Source of the DNA: Streptomyces nojiriensis
GTDB lineage: Bacteria; Actinomycetota; Actinomycetes; Streptomycetales; Streptomycetaceae
Direction: 5' to 3'
Length of the DNA: 64,000 nt
Assembly (NCBI RefSeq): GCF_017639205.1
Contig: NZ_CP071139.1
Span: forward strand, 6,695,501 to 6,759,500
Shown piece after piece: positions 46,744 to 56,905 of this stretch. Numbering within the stretch: position 1 is the stretch's first letter; every line of letters begins with the position of its first letter. The translations under genes were made by a program, and so were the position numbers. The notes beneath the pieces are model-generated. The model had not been told where the DNA came from and searched no databases. It saw nothing but the letters and a program-made list of their open reading frames with translations.

Positions 46744-48315
46744 ATGGACATGAATGCTCCCCGGCCGGAGGGCGTGACCGACGGATACGGGCCGTTCGCT
46801 CACCTCACCGCCCCGAACGTGCTGCTCTACCGCTCCGTGATGCGGGCCTTCCTGGCCGCCAAGGAGCGGTTCGCCGTGCATCTGCGGCCCGAGGACGTCC
46901 ACGCCGCCCTGCCCGCCGGAACGCGCCCCGGAGGGGTCGACGCGGTGGCGAAGGCACTCGACGCCCTGGTCGCCTGGGGGAACCTGCGGGCGGATCCGGA
47001 CACGGGGCGGGTCACCGCCGTCGAGGACTTCTACCGCAAGCGCTTCATCTACCAGCTCACGCGCGAGGGCGAGGCGGCCGAGAAGGCCTTGGCCGCCTAC
47101 GACGAGGCCCTCGGGATGCGCGGGGCCCTCCAGGCGGTCGCGCTGCACGACATCGTCACCCAGCTGCGCGCCCTCCTGGTGCTGGCGGCCGAGGAGGAGC
47201 CCGATCCGGCCAAAACGCATCTGGCGCTCGACGGCCTCGCCAGCCGCTTCGCCGCGCTCGCCGACAACGCGCGGGCCTTCATGGGCTCCCTGCAGCGGAC
47301 CATCGACCTCCACGACGTGGCGGAGGACGTCTTCCTCGCCTACAAGGACCAGCTCATCCAGTACCTGGAGCGGTTCATCCAGGACCTGATCACCCTCGGC
47401 GGACGCATCGCCCGCCTGATCCTGGAGCTGGAGGACGGGCGCCGGATCCAGCCCCTGCTGAGGTCCGCCGCGGCCCGCGAGGCAGCCGATGCGACCCCGC
47501 AGGAAGCGGCGCACGCCGAGCAGGCCGCCTACGAGCGCTGGGCCGGCCGCTGGGCCGGGCTGACGGCGTGGTTCCTCAGCCGCGACGGCCGCGAGTCGCA
47601 GTCCCGGCTGCTGCGCGGACGCGCACTCGGGGCGATCCCGCAGCTGCTCGCGGTCGTACGGTCGTTGAACGAGCGCCGGGCCGGCCGCTCCGACCGCTCC
47701 GCCGACTTCCGCACCCTGGCCCTCTGGTTCGCCGAGGCCCCCGACGACGACGCCCGCCACCAGCTGTGGCGTACCGCCTTCGGGCTGTACCCCGCACGGC
47801 ACCTCACCCTCGACGCCGAGACGCACGCCGCACGGCTCGCCCGCCCCGAGCCGGCGGCCACGCCCTGGGCGGGAGCCGAGCCGCTGCGCATCAGCCCGCA
47901 GCTGCGCCGCACCGGCAGCTACGAGCGGCGCGGCAAGCCCCGCAAGGTCGAGGACCGGCAGGAGGCACGCCGGCTGCTCGCGCAGACCGCGGCCAAGCAG
48001 GCCGCCGAGACCGCGGCCGCACGCGCCAGGCTGGTCACCGGAGGCATCACCAGGCTGTCCGGGCTCGGTGAACTGGATCCGGCCAGTTTCCGGTTCTTCC
48101 TCCAGCTCCTCGGGGACGCGCTGGCCACCTGGCGGCCCGGCATGAAGCACACCACGGCCACGAGCAACGACGGAGCCATGGAGATCCGGCTCACGGCCCT
48201 GCCGGACGGGTCGACGACCGAGGTGCGCACCCCGGAGGGGATCTTCCGCGGCCCCGACCACGCCATCGAGATCGTCGACCTCACCGCTGGAACGGAAGGG
48301 GGCGACGGACGATGA
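46744..48315 (+). CDS. jetA: Wadjet system protein JetA (TIGR02677/DUF2397)
   Basis: A 523-residue kleisin-like subunit. YGPFAHLTAPNVLLYRSVMRAFLAAKERFAVHLRPEDVHAAL at the N-terminus and the VTAVEDFYRKRFIYQLTREGEAAEKAL winged-helix region are typical of TIGR02677. In Wadjet it bridges the SMC-like JetC heads, analogous to MukF. Overlaps jetB by 4 nt. ATG at 46744 is used; MNAPRP at 46750 is an alternative start. Confidence 0.9.
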   Translation: MDMNAPRPEGVTDGYGPFAHLTAPNVLLYRSVMRAFLAAKERFAVHLRPEDVHAALPAGTRPGGVDAVAKALDALVAWGNLRADPDTGRVTAVEDFYRKRFIYQLTREGEAAEKALAAYDEALGMRGALQAVALHDIVTQLRALLVLAAEEEPDPAKTHLALDGLASRFAALADNARAFMGSLQRTIDLHDVAEDVFLAYKDQLIQYLERFIQDLITLGGRIARLILELEDGRRIQPLLRSAAAREAADATPQEAAHAEQAAYERWAGRWAGLTAWFLSRDGRESQSRLLRGRALGAIPQLLAVVRSLNERRAGRSDRSADFRTLALWFAEAPDDDARHQLWRTAFGLYPARHLTLDAETHAARLARPEPAATPWAGAEPLRISPQLRRTGSYERRGKPRKVEDRQEARRLLAQTAAKQAAETAAARARLVTGGITRLSGLGELDPASFRFFLQLLGDALATWRPGMKHTTATSNDGAMEIRLTALPDGSTTEVRTPEGIFRGPDHAIEIVDLTAGTEGGDGR

Positions 48316-49559
48316 CCACCACCTCGCTCGCCGAAGTGCTGGACGGGCAACACGCCTCCGACCTGCGCAAAGCGGCCAGAGCCCTGCTGAAGCAGCCCCT
48401 GCTGCTCGCCCACGGGCCCTCGGCGGACGAGTTCCGCCTCGTCCGGCGGCACGCCTCCGACCTGAGGGAGTGGTTCGACCGCAACACGGGCTGGCCCCTC
48501 CAGGTCGACGCCGAGTCGGCCAGGCTCGGCAAGATCCCGGCCCGCCTCGCCGACGCCACCCATCCCGCTCGCGAGGCGACGCGCAGCGCCGCCCCCTTCA
48601 CCCGCCGCCGCTACGTCCTGCTCTGCCTCGCCCTCGCGGCCCTCGAACGCGGCGAGGCGCAGATCGCCCTCGGCCGGCTCGCCGAACAGGTCGTGCTGGA
48701 CGCGTCCGACCCCCAGCTCACCGCCACCGGCATCCGGTTCACCCTGGACCGCCGCGACGAACGCCTCGACCTCGCCGCCGTCGTACGGCTCCTGCTCGGC
48801 CTCGGGGTGCTGCGCCGGGTCGCCGGTGACGAGGACGCCTACGTCAGCGGAGCCGGCGACGTCCTGTACGACGTCGAACGGCGCGTGCTGGCCGGTCTGC
48901 TCGCCACCCGGCGCGGCCCTTCCACCGTGCGGGCCGCGTCGCCCCTCGAGCGACTCGCCGAGCTCACCGCCGAAACGGCCCTCGACAGCGACGAACTGCG
49001 CTTCCGGGCCATGCGCCGCTCTCTGACCCGGCGACTGCTCGACGACCCCGTCCTCTACTACGACGAGCTGACCGACGCCGAACTGGGCTACCTCACCCGC
49101 CAGCGCGGCTTCCTCACCGCACGCATCACCGAACTCACCGGGCTCGTCGCCGAGATCCGGGCCGAGGGCATCGCCATGGTCGACCCCGAGGACGACCTCA
49201 CCGATGTCCGCATGCCCGAATCGGGCACCCACGGCCACGTCACCCTGCTGCTCGCCGAACACCTCACAGCAGCCCAAGGCCCGGTCAGAACCGCCGATCT
49301 GATGCGCAAGGTCGCCGAACTGGCCGCCGAACACGGCGGGTTCTGGTCGAAGTCGGCGCGCGAGGCGGGCGCCGAAGGAGAACTGGTGGAGCAGGCCGTC
49401 ACCCGGCTCGCCGCCCTCGGGCTCGTCTCCCGTACGGGCGACGCAGTCGTGCCCCGCCCCGCCCTGGCCCGGTACGCGGTCGGCGAGACCGTCGTACTCG
49501 CACCCCGCACAGCCGGTACCACCGAGGTGCCCGCCCAGCGAAAGGCGTACCCGCTTTGA
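48312..49559 (+). CDS. jetB: Wadjet system protein JetB (TIGR02678/DUF2398)
   Basis: A 415-residue KITE-like subunit, analogous to MukE. Recognisable segments include HASDLREWFDRNTGWPLQVDAESARLGKIP, FTRRRYVLLCLALAALERGEAQIALGRLAEQV and DPVLYYDELTDAELGYLTRQRG. It binds JetA in the loop-extruding complex. Overlaps jetA and jetC by 4 nt each. Confidence 0.9.
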   Translation: MTTTSLAEVLDGQHASDLRKAARALLKQPLLLAHGPSADEFRLVRRHASDLREWFDRNTGWPLQVDAESARLGKIPARLADATHPAREATRSAAPFTRRRYVLLCLALAALERGEAQIALGRLAEQVVLDASDPQLTATGIRFTLDRRDERLDLAAVVRLLLGLGVLRRVAGDEDAYVSGAGDVLYDVERRVLAGLLATRRGPSTVRAASPLERLAELTAETALDSDELRFRAMRRSLTRRLLDDPVLYYDELTDAELGYLTRQRGFLTARITELTGLVAEIRAEGIAMVDPEDDLTDVRMPESGTHGHVTLLLAEHLTAAQGPVRTADLMRKVAELAAEHGGFWSKSAREAGAEGELVEQAVTRLAALGLVSRTGDAVVPRPALARYAVGETVVLAPRTAGTTEVPAQRKAYPL

Positions 49560-52500
49560 TTCCCCCCACCGCGCTCCCGGCCCCCGCGCGATCACGCTGG
49601 CAGCCCCTGCGGATGGGCCTGGTCGACCTCTTCCACTACGACGTGGAGGAGTTCCACTTCCGCGACGGCAGGCTGCTGCTCCGGGGGAACAACGGGACCG
49701 GCAAGTCCAAGGTGCTGGCCCTGACCCTGCCCTTCCTCCTCGACGGGGACCTCAGCGCCCGCCGGGTCGAGCCGGACGGGGACGCCGGCAAGCGGATGGA
49801 GTGGAACCTCCTGCTCGGCGGCGAGCACCCGCACTCGGAACGCCTCGGCTACACCTGGGTGGAGTTCGGCCGCCGCGACGGGACGAGCGGCGAGGAACAC
49901 TTCCGCACGCTCGTCTGCGGGCTCAAGGCCGTCAGCGGGCGCGGGATCGCCCGCCACTGGTGGGCGGTGACCGGGCAGCGGATCGACCACGCACCGGCCG
50001 CGGCACCTTCGGAGGGCACCCTCAGCCTGCTGGACGGCACGGGCACGGTGCTGTCCCGGGACCGGCTCATCGAGGCGGTCGCCGGACACGGGATGGTCTA
50101 CGACCAGGCCAAGACCTACCGCCGGGCCGTGGACGAAGCGCTCTTCGGGCTGGGCGAGCAGCGCTACGGAGCCCTCGTCGACCTGCTCATCCAGCTGCGC
50201 CAGCCCCAGCTGTCCAAGCGGCCCAACGAGGTCGCGCTCTCCCGCGCCCTCACCGAAGCCCTGCCGCCGATGGACCAGGCCCTCATCGCCGACGTGGCAG
50301 AGGCCTTCCGCTCCCTGGACGAGGAGAAGGAGGAGCTGCGTTCCGCCCGATCGGCCGAACGCGCGGCCTCCGTGTTCCTCGACCACTACCAGCGCTATGC
50401 CCGCATCGCCTCCCGCCGTCGCGCGCGCCTCCCGCGTACCGAGCACTCGAAGTACGAGCACCTGCAGCGCGACCTGGCCGGCGCACAGGAGGAGAAGGCC
50501 GCCGCCCAGGAGCAGCGGGCGGCGGCCGCCGAGCGGATCGCGGCGCTCACCGGGGACCAGGCGCGACTGGAGGCCACTGAGGCCGCCCTGCGCGAAGGCC
50601 CCGAGATGCGCAGCGCCCATGAGCTGGACCGGGCCGCCAGGGCGGTGGAGCGGTCGCAGGACGACAGCACCCGGGCCGACTCCGACCGGGAGGAGGCCCG
50701 GCTCCTGCACACCCGCGTACGGGGGCGTCTCGGAGCCGCGGAGAACCGGCTCCGGAGCGCCCGTGAACACGCCGAGGACACGCTCCGCCGGGCGGGGGAG
50801 GCCGCCGAGGAGGCCCGGCTGGAGCTGCCCGCGGCCGAAGGACTGCCGACCGCGGAGCTGCGGGCGGCGGTCACCGAGGCGATCGACCGCCGCCACCGGA
50901 CCCTCGCCCATGTGGCCGACCTCGCGTCCCTGGCCGAGGACACGGCGGCCGAGCGCCGCACCGCCGCGCTGCGGCTCGACGAGGCGGAGACCGATCTGGC
51001 GCGGGCGACCGAAGCCCAGGAGGCGGCCGACGCGAGCGTCACGGACGCGGGCCGGGCGCTGATCGACGCGGTACGCGAACACGTGGGCCGGTGCGCGGAG
51101 TTGGTGTACGCCGACCCGACCGGACTGCTGGACGAACTCCAGGAGTGGACCGTGCGCCAGGACGGGCCCTGCCCCGCACGGCGGCACGCCGCCCGGGCCC
51201 ACGGTGCCACGGCGGCGGAACTCGCCGACCGGACCGCGCAGGCGGCCCAGCGCCGGGCCGCCCTCGAAGCCCGCGTCCTGGAGGCACAGGAGGAGCTCGC
51301 CGCACTGGAAGCCGGCGGCCGGTCCGGGCCACGGGCCCCGCACACCCGCACGCCGGGCTCGCGCGACCGGATGCCGGGGGCTCCGTTCTGGCGCCTGGTC
51401 GACTTCCGGGACCACGTCGGGGACCGGGACCGCGCCGGGCTGGAAGCGGCCCTCGAAGCGGCCGGGCTGCTGGACGCATGGGTGCGCTCCGACGGCTCGG
51501 CCCTGTCCGCCGACGACCACGACGTACTGCTGGCCCCGCGATCGGCACCGCCGGCGGGTCCTTCCCTCGCCGACGTGCTGTGCGCGGCGGTGGACCGCGG
51601 CGACGCCCGGGCGGCCGCCGTGGACGAGGAGGCGGTGACCCGGCTGCTCGCGGCGGTCGGCCTCGGCGCACCGCTCGGGGACACGCCGACCGCAGGTCCG
51701 CGCACACCGGACGACGGGGCGGCCGACCCAGGGCCCGCCGGGGACACCTGGGTCGCGGCGGACGGCCGCTACCGGGTCGGTGTCCTGACCGGCCGGTGGG
51801 GCAAACCCGCGGCCGAATACGTCGGCGAAGGCGCGCGGGAAGCCGCCCGGCGCATGCGGATCGCCGGCCTTCGCGACGAACTCGGCCGGCTTCAGCAGCA
51901 GTGGACCGACCTCGACGCGCAGGCCCGGACCCTGGCCTCCCGCCGCCTGGTCCTCGACGCCGAGCTGGCCGCCGTACCCGACGAGGACCCGCTGACCCGG
52001 GCGCAGGCCCGCGCCGCCGCGACGGCCGACACGGTGCGCCACGTCAGGAACCGCCGTGCGGACCGGGCCGACGCCCTGCAGGCCTCCGCGGAGCGGGCCG
52101 AGCGGGCGAGCACCGAACTCCACGAGACGGCGGCCGATCTGGGACTTCCCCCGGACCGGCCGGCCCTGGCCCGCGTGCGGGAGGCCCTCGCCGAGCTCGC
52201 CACCGTCCTGGCCGAGCTCTGGCCCGCACTGCGCGAACGCACCGAAGCGTTCCGGCAGACGGCGGAGGAGCGGGAGGAGACGCAGCGGGCGGGCGAACGG
52301 ACCGCCGAACTGGGCCTGCGCGCCGACGAGGCGGCCCGTCAGGCGGCCGCCGCGGCCGAGCGACTGGCGACCCTGCGCTCGACCGTGGGCGCGGCCGTCG
52401 CCGAACTGCAGCGGCGGCTGGCCGATACGGCGAAGGCGCTGCGCGCGTGCACGGCGGAGCAGAAGCTCCTCCAGGAACGCCACGGCGAGGCGGACCGCCG

Positions 52501-53719
52501 GGCCAGCCGGGCCGAAGGCCGCATCGAACAGTTGGAGCAGGACGTCGCGAGCGCCGCCGCGGCGCGCTCCGAGGCCATTGCCGCGCTCCGGCGCTTCAGC
52601 GCCACCGGGCTGATCGCGGTCGCCCTTCCCGATCTCGCCGTGCCGGCCCCGGGCGGGGGGACCTGGACGGCGACGTCCGCGATCGCGCTCGCCCGTTCCC
52701 TCGACGCCGAGCTGGCCGCGACCGACGATTCCGACGGTGCGTGGGAGCGGGTGCAGCGGCGGCTGAGCGAAGAGCTCAAGACCCTTCAGGACGCACTGTC
52801 CCGGCACGGGCACAGGGCATCGGCCCGCATGGTCGAGGAGGGCATGGTCGTCGACATCGTCTACCAGGGCCGCGAGCGTGCCGTACCGGAACTCGTGGAG
52901 GCCCTCGCCGTCGAAGTGGGGGAACTCAACCGCATCCTGTCCGCGCACGAGCGCGAGATCCTCGAGACCCACCTCATCACCGAGGTCGCGGGCACGCTCC
53001 AGGAGCTCATCGGGGCCGCCGAGCGCAAGGTGGTGGCCATGAACGCCGAGCTGGAGGAACGCCCGACCTCCACGGGGATGACCCTGCGTCTGGTGTGGCG
53101 GGCTTCGCGCAAGGCCCCCGCGGGACTGGCCCAGGCACGGGGCCGCCTCCTCCAGACCGCCGACGCCTGGACCCCCGAGGACCGGGCGGCGGTCGGGGAG
53201 TTCCTGCAGACGCAGATCGCCCGCCAGCAGACCGAGGACGTGGCCGGCAGTTGGCTGGAGCATCTCACCGCGGCCCTCGACTACCGCTCCTGGCACGAGT
53301 TCGCCGTCGAGAGGCAGCAGCACGGCCGCTGGGTACCGGCCACCGGACCGGCCTCGGGCGGCGAACGCGTGCTGGCCGTTTCCGTACCGCTGTTCGCCGC
53401 GGCTTCCTCGCACTACGCGAGTGCGGGCAGCCCGTACGCGCCGCGGCTCGTCACCCTGGACGAGGCGTTCGCCGGGGTGGACGACGACTCGCGCGCCAAG
53501 TGCCTCGGCCTGCTGCACGCCTTCGACCTGGACGTCGTCATGACCAGCGAGCGGGAGTGGGCCTGCTATCCGCAGGTACCGGGCATCGCGATCGCCCAGC
53601 TCTCCCGCGTCGACGAGGTCGCCGCCGTCCTGGTCACCCGCTGGGAGTGGGACGGTACGGCCCGTACCCGCCGTGCGGACCCGGTGCGTCCGGCCGAGCC
53701 GGAGGCGCTGTGGGCGTGA
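49556..53719 (+). CDS. jetC: Wadjet system SMC-like ATPase JetC (TIGR02680)
   Basis: A 1387-residue SMC/MukB-type protein. Walker A GNNGTGKS at 44-51, two long coiled-coil arms (about 260-600 and 720-1080, rich in Ala/Glu/Arg) around a hinge-like region, ABC signature SGGERVLAVSVPLF and Walker B RLVTLDEAFAGVDDDSR near the end. In Wadjet it extrudes DNA loops and detects small circular DNA. Length and motifs are intact. Confidence 0.93.
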   Translation: MIPPTALPAPARSRWQPLRMGLVDLFHYDVEEFHFRDGRLLLRGNNGTGKSKVLALTLPFLLDGDLSARRVEPDGDAGKRMEWNLLLGGEHPHSERLGYTWVEFGRRDGTSGEEHFRTLVCGLKAVSGRGIARHWWAVTGQRIDHAPAAAPSEGTLSLLDGTGTVLSRDRLIEAVAGHGMVYDQAKTYRRAVDEALFGLGEQRYGALVDLLIQLRQPQLSKRPNEVALSRALTEALPPMDQALIADVAEAFRSLDEEKEELRSARSAERAASVFLDHYQRYARIASRRRARLPRTEHSKYEHLQRDLAGAQEEKAAAQEQRAAAAERIAALTGDQARLEATEAALREGPEMRSAHELDRAARAVERSQDDSTRADSDREEARLLHTRVRGRLGAAENRLRSAREHAEDTLRRAGEAAEEARLELPAAEGLPTAELRAAVTEAIDRRHRTLAHVADLASLAEDTAAERRTAALRLDEAETDLARATEAQEAADASVTDAGRALIDAVREHVGRCAELVYADPTGLLDELQEWTVRQDGPCPARRHAARAHGATAAELADRTAQAAQRRAALEARVLEAQEELAALEAGGRSGPRAPHTRTPGSRDRMPGAPFWRLVDFRDHVGDRDRAGLEAALEAAGLLDAWVRSDGSALSADDHDVLLAPRSAPPAGPSLADVLCAAVDRGDARAAAVDEEAVTRLLAAVGLGAPLGDTPTAGPRTPDDGAADPGPAGDTWVAADGRYRVGVLTGRWGKPAAEYVGEGAREAARRMRIAGLRDELGRLQQQWTDLDAQARTLASRRLVLDAELAAVPDEDPLTRAQARAAATADTVRHVRNRRADRADALQASAERAERASTELHETAADLGLPPDRPALARVREALAELATVLAELWPALRERTEAFRQTAEEREETQRAGERTAELGLRADEAARQAAAAAERLATLRSTVGAAVAELQRRLADTAKALRACTAEQKLLQERHGEADRRASRAEGRIEQLEQDVASAAAARSEAIAALRRFSATGLIAVALPDLAVPAPGGGTWTATSAIALARSLDAELAATDDSDGAWERVQRRLSEELKTLQDALSRHGHRASARMVEEGMVVDIVYQGRERAVPELVEALAVEVGELNRILSAHEREILETHLITEVAGTLQELIGAAERKVVAMNAELEERPTSTGMTLRLVWRASRKAPAGLAQARGRLLQTADAWTPEDRAAVGEFLQTQIARQQTEDVAGSWLEHLTAALDYRSWHEFAVERQQHGRWVPATGPASGGERVLAVSVPLFAAASSHYASAGSPYAPRLVTLDEAFAGVDDDSRAKCLGLLHAFDLDVVMTSEREWACYPQVPGIAIAQLSRVDEVAAVLVTRWEWDGTARTRRADPVRPAEPEALWA

Positions 53720-54948
53720 ACCGCCCGGCGGTCGACGAAGCCCGCCTGCGCCGGCTCCTCGGCGGGGCGGATCTCGCCTGGCTGCTCGACCGGGTCCGCC
53801 GCCGGCTGGAGCGGGGACGGCCCCTGTCCGGTGCGGTGTCCCTGGCCGCCCCCACTCCCGCCCAACGGGCGGCGGCGGAGCGGCTGCTGGGACGGGCACC
53901 CGGCGGGGGCGCGTCGCTCACCGTACGGCTCGACGCGGTGGACGCCGTACTGCGCCGGTCGGGCATCAGCCCCGAAGGCCTGGCGGCGGCCGCCGCCACG
54001 CTCACCGGTCCGGTCGTCCCTCTCGAAGAGGCGCGCCGGACCGAGGAGCGGGCCTGGGCGCAGGCCTGCACCCCGCTCACCCTGCTGGCCCGGGACGAAC
54101 CGCTGCTCGCGGACTGGGCGGCCCGATCGCGCGACAACGGCCTGGTACGACGCATCGCCGGCACGCCCGAGGAAGCTCATGCGCTCCTCGGCCAGGCAAG
54201 CCGCGTGCTGCGGGCACTGCCCGCCGAGCCGGCCCGCTCCCTGTCCGTGTTCGCCGCGGACACGCTCGGCAGTGCCCACGCACTCGACGACGGCACCCCC
54301 TTGGCCACGATCGCCCTGTCCGGAATCCGTGCCCTCACCGGCCATCCGGACGGCTCGGGCGCCGCCTGGCGACGGGCCGCATGGGCCTCGGCCGGCCTGC
54401 TGCGCGACGACGTCTCCTCCACGGTCCTCACCCTGAACCTGCGCGGTACCCCGGCCCTGGACTGGATGGCCGACGGGGGCGAGCCGTGCGTCCTCACCCT
54501 CCGCCAGCTCGCCCACCGCCCCCCGGAAACCGCGCCGGCGGTGGTCCACATCTGCGAGAATCCCGCGGTCCTCGCGGCCGCGGCGGACCGGCACGGCGCC
54601 GATTCGCTCCCGCTGGTGTGTCTCCAGGGCCAGCCGTCGGCCGCCGCCCTCACGCTCCTCACCCGGCTCCGCGGACTCGGTGCCTCCTTCCGCTACCACG
54701 GCGACTTCGACTGGGGCGGCCTGCGCATCGCCACGACGCTGCTCCGGCACGTTCCGTGGCGCCCGTGGCGCTACACCGCCGACGACTACCGTGCGGCCGT
54801 GGCCGCCGCCGACCGTGTTCCCCCGCCCCTGGCCGGGAAGCCGGCCCCGTCCCCGTGGGACCCGGATCTGTCGTCCGCCCTCGCCGAACACGGCATCCGC
54901 ATCGAGGAGGAAGCCGTCCTGGACGTGCTGCTGGCAGACCTCCGATGA
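53716..54948 (+). CDS. jetD: Wadjet system nuclease JetD (TIGR02679/DUF2399, TOPRIM)
   Basis: A 410-residue protein. The C-terminal TOPRIM-type domain carries the acidic residues in VVHICENPAVL and FRYHGDFDWGGLRIA. JetD is the subunit that cleaves plasmid DNA caught by JetABC. GTG at 53716 overlaps the jetC stop (GTGA, GGAGG upstream); the GTG at 53710 is also in frame. All four subunits are present and uninterrupted, so the system is probably functional. No terminator is obvious in the 72 nt before the convergent gene. Confidence 0.92.
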   Translation: MNRPAVDEARLRRLLGGADLAWLLDRVRRRLERGRPLSGAVSLAAPTPAQRAAAERLLGRAPGGGASLTVRLDAVDAVLRRSGISPEGLAAAAATLTGPVVPLEEARRTEERAWAQACTPLTLLARDEPLLADWAARSRDNGLVRRIAGTPEEAHALLGQASRVLRALPAEPARSLSVFAADTLGSAHALDDGTPLATIALSGIRALTGHPDGSGAAWRRAAWASAGLLRDDVSSTVLTLNLRGTPALDWMADGGEPCVLTLRQLAHRPPETAPAVVHICENPAVLAAAADRHGADSLPLVCLQGQPSAAALTLLTRLRGLGASFRYHGDFDWGGLRIATTLLRHVPWRPWRYTADDYRAAVAAADRVPPPLAGKPAPSPWDPDLSSALAEHGIRIEEEAVLDVLLADLR

Positions 54949-55020
54949 CCGGACCCGGAGGACCCGGTCCCGGAGCACCCGGTCCCGGCCCCGGGCGCGT
55001 ACGCCTGCGCCGGCTTCCCG

Positions 55021-56829
55021 TCAGAACTGTCCGCGGTTCAGCGCCGTCTGCAGTGCCTTCACCGTGGCGGGGCCCCAGAGGCCGTCCACCGTCAGGCCCG
55101 CGCCGGTCATCTTGTTGAGGTGCGCCTGCAGGGCCTTGTACGTCCCGGGCCCCGCGGCGCCGTCGACGACCAGGCCGGCGCCGCCCCACGTGTTGAGGTG
55201 CCGCTGGAGTCCCCGGACGGAGTCCGGCCCCCACTGGCCGTCGACCGTGACGCCGATCGCGCGCTGGGTGGCCTTGATCGTCGCCGGGCCGAAGGATCCG
55301 TCGACGGTGAGGCCCGCGCCGTTGTCCACGCCGCCGTTGTACGCGGCTTCGGTGGCGGGTCCCCACAGGCCGTCCGCGCCGACGCCGAGCTTGGCCTGGA
55401 GCCAGCGGACGCCCGCGTCCGTGTTCGGGCCCCAGATGCCGTCCACGGTGAGTGCCGGGTTGTAGCCGAGTCCGTTGACGGCCTGCTGCTGGGAGGCGAC
55501 GGGGCGCACCGAGGTCATCCCGCCCCCACCGGCGGGGCGCGAGGTGTACGCGGCTTCGGTGGCGGGTCCCCACAGGCCGTCCGCGCCGACGCCGAGCTTG
55601 GCCTGGAGCCAGCGGACGCCCGCGTCCGTGTTCGGGCCCCAGATGCCGTCCACGGTGAGTGCCGGGCTGTAGCCGTGACCGTTGACGGCCTCCTGCTGGG
55701 AGGCGACGGAGCGCACCGAGGTCATCCCGCCCCCACCGCCCGTACCGCCGTTCGAGCCGCCGATTCCGCCCGTGCCTTCCCGTACCGGGATGCCGGTCGC
55801 CTGCATCCCGCCCTGCACCCAGGCCCGCAGACCGGGTCCCGGGCACTGGGTGGACTGCCCCGGGAGGCCGCCGTGCCAGGTCGGGGTCAGCGTCCGGCCG
55901 GTGTTGGCGTTGGCCGCGTCGTACAGGGCGCGCAGCGCGGAGAGGGCGCGCGGGGTCGCGTCCCCGTCGTAGCCGATGAAGCAGGCCCCGATGTGGGTGG
56001 TGTTGTGGCCCGTGGCGTGCGCGCCGACGACGTCCCAGCCCCGGCCCTCGTAGATGCGGCCGTCCCGGTCGACGAGGAAGTTGTAGCCGATGTCCGACCA
56101 GCCCTGGCCGTCCATGTGGTAGTTCTGGATCGCCCGGACCGTCTGGGAGGTGGGGCCGTCCGAGTAGTGCACGGTGAAGCCGGTCCGGTCCGCCAGGGCG
56201 ACCCGCGTGACCTCCTTCGGCGGGCGGGCCCCCCACTGGCTGCGGGAGTAGTAGAACAGCGGCTGGGCGGGCTTCGGCGGCTTCGGGTCGTCACCGCCGC
56301 CGGTGGGGGGATGGAACGCGCCGCTCGTGATGTACGGGTAGAGCTTTCCCGGGCATTCGGTGTTGAAGACGTCCCGGTGGCCCTTGACCGAGGGACCGGC
56401 CTGGGCGTTGGAGCGCAGCCAGCCGACCAGCTCGCGGATGGTGTCCACCATCTCTCCGTGGACCTCGTCCTCCAGCGCCATCATCCCGCAGACGGCGAAG
56501 TAGTTCTGGTTGGCACCGGGGGTCTGCCTCCCGTTGGCGGCCGAGCGCACATCGGATCCCCGGCCCTCGAAGACGATGCCGTGGTTGCAGACGAGGTAGC
56601 TGTAGGCGATGTCGTCGTACGGGTCGTCGTCCGACCAGAAGGGCGGGTCCATCTGCCTGCGCTGGATGTCGCGTACGTGCGCGGCGCAGTCGTCGTGGCG
56701 GCTCTGCGCCTCCTTGCCGGGACCGAGGTGGTGGACGACGACGCCTCCCTCCCAGGGCGTGAAGGAGAGCGTCTCGGGCTTCTTGCGGGGGCGGGCGCCC
56801 CATTCCGCGCGGGTGACGAAGGTGAGCAT
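55021..56829 (-). CDS. Double PGRP/amidase-2 protein with peptidoglycan-binding repeats, no signal peptide
   Basis: A 602-residue protein. Two N-acetylmuramoyl-L-alanine amidase-type PGRP domains (about 5-165 and 195-345). The first has HH plus GHRDVFNTECPG, the second VHYSDG plus WHGGLPGQSTQCPG, so both keep zinc-ligand His/Cys. A Gly-rich linker and about five PG_binding_1-like modules (LTVDGIWGPNTDAGVRWLQ type) follow. The N-terminus (MLTFVTRAEWGARP) lacks a signal peptide and the frame has no upstream start. Two modules are encoded by a near-identical 207-bp tandem repeat. Could act after lysis or leave by a non-classical route. Confidence 0.85.
   Translation of the reverse strand: MLTFVTRAEWGARPRKKPETLSFTPWEGGVVVHHLGPGKEAQSRHDDCAAHVRDIQRRQMDPPFWSDDDPYDDIAYSYLVCNHGIVFEGRGSDVRSAANGRQTPGANQNYFAVCGMMALEDEVHGEMVDTIRELVGWLRSNAQAGPSVKGHRDVFNTECPGKLYPYITSGAFHPPTGGGDDPKPPKPAQPLFYYSRSQWGARPPKEVTRVALADRTGFTVHYSDGPTSQTVRAIQNYHMDGQGWSDIGYNFLVDRDGRIYEGRGWDVVGAHATGHNTTHIGACFIGYDGDATPRALSALRALYDAANANTGRTLTPTWHGGLPGQSTQCPGPGLRAWVQGGMQATGIPVREGTGGIGGSNGGTGGGGGMTSVRSVASQQEAVNGHGYSPALTVDGIWGPNTDAGVRWLQAKLGVGADGLWGPATEAAYTSRPAGGGGMTSVRPVASQQQAVNGLGYNPALTVDGIWGPNTDAGVRWLQAKLGVGADGLWGPATEAAYNGGVDNGAGLTVDGSFGPATIKATQRAIGVTVDGQWGPDSVRGLQRHLNTWGGAGLVVDGAAGPGTYKALQAHLNKMTGAGLTVDGLWGPATVKALQTALNRGQF
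55338..55741. repeat. 207-bp tandem duplication encoding peptidoglycan-binding modules
   Basis: The unit beginning TGTACGCGGCTTCGG occurs at 55338 and again at 55545, 207 bp (69 codons) apart. Over roughly 190 bp the copies differ at only a handful of positions. Near-identity at DNA level points to recent duplication in frame. Confidence 0.9.
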
Positions 56830-56905
56830 CGGGTGGGTTCTCCGTACGGGTTCGCCAGGATGGGCTGAGCTGGTGGGGGAGGGGGTGCGGGCCGGGCTGC
56901 GGTGC

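Noticed and set aside
49592..53899. A 1435-codon open frame opposite jetC
   Set aside because: Composition is Gly/Arg/Gln/Val-rich without motifs, whereas the plus strand has intact Walker A, signature and Walker B. It is a shadow frame.
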